The position numbers and the translations under genes were made by a program. From positions 682,001-746,000 of the forward strand of contig CAKMXJ010000010.1 of the NCBI GenBank assembly GCA_928724745.1: a stretch of 64,000 bases of DNA. The letters run 5' to 3'. This document shows positions 60,701-64,000 of this stretch, in pieces (positions within the stretch are counted from its first letter, which is position 1; every line of letters begins with the position of its first letter). The notes under the pieces are model-generated. The model saw only the letters and a program-made list of their open reading frames with translations. It was not told the DNA's origin and did not search any database. This stretch comes from Anthracocystis setariae (taxonomy: Eukaryota > Basidiomycota > Ustilaginomycetes > Ustilaginales > Ustilaginaceae).

Positions 60701-62228
60701 GCCAAGTGATATGGCCAATTTCTTGATCAACTTCATCTCGGTGATTGCCAGTATGCTCATGATGATCATCCCAGCCCCGTTCTTGCTTGTAGCGCTCGTG
60801 CCGACCATTGCGCTCGCCGTGATCCTAATTCGGATCTACACACCAAGCTCAAGAAATCTACGTCACATGGATTTATCCTCGAAAGACCCTTTGCTTGCAT
60901 TCTACACGGAACTCCAAGATGGTGTCGATACCATCCGCGCTCTGGAGCGGGACGATGTCGATACCATGCGCGCTCAGGGATCTGTCTCGTCTGCTTATGG
61001 CCAGGAAGACGCTCAGTCTGGCATCAACCTACAGGATCTCACAACAGATCAGCAAAGTCCGGCGCGGATACACAGCTCCACGGCCATCGCTCGAGGCCTG
61101 GAGCTGATCGATTTAGCTCAGCTACCGTACTTTTACCTCGAAAGTTGCCGTCGATGGCTGCAGACGTGGCTTGGGCTCATTGCAGCACTGGTCAACACTA
61201 GCCTGGTCATCACCCTCGTTGCGACGCGTGACAAGCTCGGTGTGTCGTCGATTATCGGTGTATCTTTGCTTCAGACTGTCTCTTTGTCGGAAGACATCAA
61301 CTCGACCGTGATTGCCTGGACCGAAGCGCAGATCTCGAGCGTTGCGCTGGATCGTGCGCGTCGGATGACCGCCCTCGTCCCGGAATCGGATTTCGATGAT
61401 GCGAACAGCGCGATTGTCGTCGGTGATGCGCGTCCTAAGCCAAGCTTTGCGGAAGCTCAGATCGAGTTCAAGTTGTATTCTGCGCGATATCATCCCAGAG
61501 ACACAGACACGGAGCATGCGTCTGCGCATGAAGCAGAAGCAGGCCATGCCGAGCTGAAGCTCAGGAGAGTCGATCTGCGCATTAACCGAGGCGAACATGT
61601 CGTCATTTGCGGACCCTCGGGTTGTGGAAAGTCCACCCTGCTGGGCGCGCTCTGTGGCACAATTGATCACATCTCGGGAACTTTGTTGCTAGATGGCCAG
61701 AGCACCAAGCGTATGTCCTTGCACAATAGACGATCGAAATTCGTCCTGGTTCCACAAACGGGATTCCAATTGATCGGCAAAAGTTTGAGGGACAATCTCA
61801 TCATCGGCACCGATTTGTCTGGAGAAGCGGCCGAGACGCACACTACGGACCAAGAGCTTCACGACGTCCTGAGCGCTGCAAGGCTTGGCGAAGCCTCCTC
61901 TACGCTGGAGACAGGATTGGACACGGTTTTGGAGTCGGGCACCTTGTCGCCAGGTCAGTGGGCATTGCTCAACTTGGCGCGATGCATTTTGATCGCGAGG
62001 CGACGGGACTGCATCGTCTTGTTGGACGAGATCAATGCTAGTCTGGATAGGCAGACCGATGAGCTGCTGCAACAAGTGATCGCAAACGAGTTCAAAGGAC
62101 AGACGGTGATCGCTGTGATGCACAAAGTGGATGTTGCACATGTGGGAGATTGGAGCAAGACCGTCAAAATGGAGAATGGCGAGATCATCGCCATCAGCAC
62201 TGCCTCGCAGAACACGGCCGGACAGTAG
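57738..62228 (+). CDS. ABCC-type (multidrug-resistance-associated) ABC transporter
   Basis: The product has 1496 residues in one exon. Layout: an N-terminal hydrophobic region (five helices, about 15-190, TMD0-like), TMD1 (about 270-575), NBD1, TMD2 (about 865-1200) and NBD2. NBD1 has Walker A ITGPPASGKTTLL at 637, signature LSGGQRQRVNLAR at 727 and Walker B with VIDDPFSALD at 748, where Asp replaces the usual catalytic Glu; the H-loop histidine is replaced (VTESGDLI). NBD2 has Walker A CGPSGCGKSTLL at 1290, Walker B with LLDEINASLD at 1425 and an H-loop with VMHKVDVAH, but the signature is weak (LSPGQWALLNLAR, Gly-Gly to Pro-Gly). One hydrolytic site with a degenerate partner is typical of this subfamily. 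Efflux of conjugates or drugs is inferred. Confidence 0.92.
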   Translation: MLRLCQLDAKRFGPTSLCRAFDLTFRFQNIVLSIVPCAIFIVLAAVRLRHLLAKSQRLPISHVRKCECLLALALPALAIIRLATGQHAVLFPVLDRTTWLPAMILDVVAGILLAVIQGLEAQRTLAGHFLIPCFLLASLLFQIVDVRSLYLANVDRVSPVYVGSSCALVAATASLLAATEFRFAEDNSANRRLRAPFFNRLVFFWHFVNLLKSLQKPWSLQYLHHVDPTLSSHRRASILQRNWNSKNREPGTKAPLFFALVRSFPLLLLKPAIYKVVLVAATLAQPFLISDTLHFLQSEKSATGSQVNGTNVVFQEPLANGWGLVAAFALVYTIIAFSSGQYYFSLSQACFVIRGSLMHSVLHHTHAMHLDVASQLGPSAATNLAAADVERVIESLEPFHEIWTGLVVIAIGSYIVYLRAGLCFLGPLITAFLFLGVLPSIGSAVGAAQTEWSKSTDQRIALTSSIFRGIQTVKSCYWDKLAASLLVRARKAEVDKARGFTQKLMRTNFVTNILEQSLGLAVVLPLALVSHFRPNSEYHFTLNSVFTILAAVSILRQPLFSLGHQLSFMFISAASLGRVQDFLESQPRQDARLFDAPLASNAHIALTDVTLSRGSESSKIVLCDASLTFPNRSISIITGPPASGKTTLLLAVLGELAPQSGQIQVSHSGSRIAYASQKAWIMESTSLRQNILCGRPYEEAWYRAVLHACSISNDPAFDLEAASMTDLSGGQRQRVNLARCFYGMPQSDAIVIDDPFSALDAVTESHVTRGLISLQRQLGKTIICVTESGDLIDSAKYVVHLEAGKVSYQGPVLDTTPRRYKTVAPSEPTPENEKATKDTSLPINADIAKNEAAQAVDKHDSKATFSTVWYWVQAAGNLPVFGFMLCSAFSVASQVGSQIYLQKWSSGLLAWPFAALASVYTIFIIVATSLLIGQLLFLFAAALRASQKIHDDEVRSILASPLHRFTPAFLASITTRLSQDLFLIDMIWPSDMANFLINFISVIASMLMMIIPAPFLLVALVPTIALAVILIRIYTPSSRNLRHMDLSSKDPLLAFYTELQDGVDTIRALERDDVDTMRAQGSVSSAYGQEDAQSGINLQDLTTDQQSPARIHSSTAIARGLELIDLAQLPYFYLESCRRWLQTWLGLIAALVNTSLVITLVATRDKLGVSSIIGVSLLQTVSLSEDINSTVIAWTEAQISSVALDRARRMTALVPESDFDDANSAIVVGDARPKPSFAEAQIEFKLYSARYHPRDTDTEHASAHEAEAGHAELKLRRVDLRINRGEHVVICGPSGCGKSTLLGALCGTIDHISGTLLLDGQSTKRMSLHNRRSKFVLVPQTGFQLIGKSLRDNLIIGTDLSGEAAETHTTDQELHDVLSAARLGEASSTLETGLDTVLESGTLSPGQWALLNLARCILIARRRDCIVLLDEINASLDRQTDELLQQVIANEFKGQTVIAVMHKVDVAHVGDWSKTVKMENGEIIAISTASQNTAGQ

Positions 62229-62375
62229 CATACTTGTTGCTTCCTAACGATTCTTGTTCTCGTTCTGGTTCCTAACCATGTTCGACGCTCCCTACCTCGG
62301 ACGACAGCACATGATCATTCTGCGCACATGTGAGCACCATCCGCAAACACTCATTCTCGCAGCGCTTAAGTCACG

Positions 62376-64000
62376 ATGGACGAGGCATCGCAAACAGGCT
62401 TGAAGCGCAAACGTCTGGCTCACGCATGTAGATTGTGTAGAGCTCGGAAAGTGCGATGTGACAACCGACTTCCTGCTTGCAGCAATTGTGCTCGGTCCGG
62501 CATCGAATGCGTCACCGATGATCCTCGCAGGCCACATGTTGTAAGCGTCGAACGAATCAGAGCATCCAGTGTCGGCCCAGTGGCCAAGGCTCTCAACCAC
62601 GAAGACAGGCCGAGCTCTGATCATGGTGGAATTTCTGCAGGCCTTTCTGGTCCTGTTCAGCCATCATCCCCAACGACGTTACCGCACATGCGTTCCTCTC
62701 AGCAACAGGATGCTGATCTCGACCATTCTGGGCCATTCTCACCCTGGGCAGACCCGGCTTGGATGCGAAACGCACTCGGCAGCGCCTCGGCGAGCATCAT
62801 CTCGGACTCACAAGCGCAGAACCGCTTCAAGTATGTTGGTTCTTCCAACTGGCAAGTCTTTTCCCATTGGATCGATCTTTTGCTGGCCAAACAGCGTCCC
62901 AGCCGCGCAAAGTCGCGCACGCACAGTCCCGAGAATTGCCATCACGGAGCACTTTGACCACGGTCGCATCCACTCGGAGGAACATCAACTTGCGCTTCGA
63001 CCCGTTCTGCCTGGTCTGAGCAACACACGTCACTTTGATGCTGTGCTCGATGACTTTTTCCAGCACGCCAATGCTGTCATTCCCATCTTTGACGAGGAGG
63101 TGCTGCGCCGCGATACGGTTCGGTTTATCCAGAACCACCGTCTCGATGACCCCTCTGTGATGCAGCTGGACGAGCTCACGCCGTACAAAGTGCCTATGCT
63201 TGCTACCATCTACCTGGTCACTGCGTTGGGTCTGCTCGATGGTGGTGCACAACATCGGAACGAATCGAAAAGTTACCTGGCGGCTGCAAACTCGATGTAC
63301 GGTCACGTCGTTGGCGTCCCCTACCTCTCTTCGGTCCAGGCGATGCTGCTGCTTCACCTCACGTTGCGCGCGTGTAGCAAGGATGGTGCGGCGTGGCAGA
63401 GTCTGGGTTACAGCGATTCGGATCGCGTACTCGATTGGGCTCCGCTTCACTCGGCAGCGTTGGAGAAGACCAAGGAGCGGATTTGGTGGTGCTGCTACAC
63501 ACTGGATCGCATCGCAACGCTCGATTCAGGTCGGCCGTCGATGATCAGCAAAGTCGATGTCCAACTCGCCTTTCCTCGCCTCGTCAAACATGCCCCGCCG
63601 CCGGTCGCAGCCGCAGCAGGACTATCCTCGTCGTCGTCAACCTCTCCCTCCACGGTGAATGGCGAAGATGCGGGGAGAGAGCCTGGGCTTTCGGATGCAA
63701 CCTTCAAAGAACGTTGGCTGGCGTGTTTGGTGTTTGGTGTCGCTGTGTCGGTTGAAAGCAGAGATTCACAATGGGTTGTATACCTCGCGCAATTCACTCG
63801 GTTAGTGAAGCGGAGCTGTTCAGCATGATTGCGCGATTGGATCAGAAGCTGCTGGACTGGAGTTCGTTGTGCGTGGTGAATCTGCAGCTCGCCGCGATGA
63901 GTAGCGAAGAGGCGCTGCGGGGCGGGTGCAAGTGGCGCGACTTGCTGACACTCCACCTCACTTTACCGTGATCAATCTGCACCGCGCATCGGTCATGCTC
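62376..64000 (+). pseudogene. Zn2Cys6 transcription factor, multiply frameshifted (3' end outside window)
   Basis: The ATG at 62376 opens a normal Zn2Cys6 DNA-binding domain: C-x2-C-x6-C-x6-C-x2-C-x6-C (ACRLCRARKVRC...CSNCARSGIEC). The frame stops at about 62957, after a recognisable WIDLLLAKQR stretch. Conserved sequence resumes in frame 1 (AITEHFDHGRIHSEEHQ from about 62930) and carries the fungal-specific domain through IWWCCYTLDRIATLDSGRPSMI (about 63480-63550). Near 63740 the conserved reading changes to frame 2 (AEIHNGLYTSRNS), then to frame 0 (SEAELFSMIARLDQKLLDWSS, about 63798-63862), then to frame 2 again at the right edge (TPPHFTVINLHRASVML, about 63950-64000). No GT-AG intron of plausible length repairs the first shift; the only candidate is 31 nt. 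Four or more shifts indicate a decayed gene or a locally poor sequence. Confidence 0.75.

Noticed and set aside
62908..62938. 31-nt GT...AG pair that would join frame 0 to frame 1 in the terminal regulator
   Set aside because: Far shorter than any intron in this window (72-133 nt); an indel is more likely.
1..64000. tRNA, rRNA, CRISPR arrays and riboswitches
   Set aside because: No A/B-box tRNA pair, rRNA core or regularly spaced repeat array was seen by eye; a dedicated scan would be needed to exclude a tRNA.

Overview
This window looks like nuclear DNA of a filamentous or yeast-like fungus. It holds monocistronic genes on both strands, mostly spliced with short GT-AG introns of about 70-130 nt (donors GTAAGT/GTGAGT, often a CTGAC or CTAAT branch site). 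Zn2Cys6 regulators, ABCC and MFS transporters, RAI1, GNA1, AIP1 and SLY41 homologues are present. The protein style, many intron-poor GC-rich ORFs and a Kex2-site-rich secretory protein suggest a basidiomycete, most likely a smut-type fungus (Ustilaginales). That placement is inference, because no marker gene was compared.

Layout. 0-9 kb: 3' end of a fungal transcription factor, a decayed pirin gene, a RING protein, a monocarboxylate-type MFS transporter and a zinc alcohol dehydrogenase. 9-21 kb: one long ORF joining a C7orf25/DUF1308-like protein to an LCCL multi-spanning membrane protein, a 93-residue membrane protein, a berberine-bridge-type oxidase pseudogene, a DCG1-like racemase-family protein, and a 926-residue secretory protein built from repeated KR-site plus hydrophobic segments. 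21-36.6 kb: housekeeping block with AIP1, a YDR061W-type mitochondrial ABC ATPase, a wax-synthase-type MBOAT, a GPI-type surface protein, SLY41, a UBE2J-type E2, RAI1 and a three-exon GNA1. 38-50.4 kb: sugar transporter, Zn2Cys6 regulator, Gfo/Idh/MocA oxidoreductase, CoA-transferase III/AMACR-like protein and an ELO elongase. 50.4-54.4 kb: a gene-poor repeat island with a pogo-type transposase relic, a foldback element and scattered related repeats. 54.4-64 kb: secreted carboxylesterase, ABCC transporter and a heavily frameshifted Zn2Cys6 regulator running off the window.

Functionally this is not one pathway. The closest to a functional neighbourhood is 45-50.4 kb (oxidoreductase, acyl-CoA racemase/CoA transferase, fatty-acid elongase) and 54-64 kb (esterase, efflux pump, broken regulator). 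The most unusual items are the modular KR-site protein at 17.5-20.4 kb, the DUF1308-LCCL fusion, and three independently decayed genes (pirin, BBE-like oxidase, terminal Zn2Cys6 factor) lying among intact neighbours. No tRNA, rRNA or CRISPR array was recognised.
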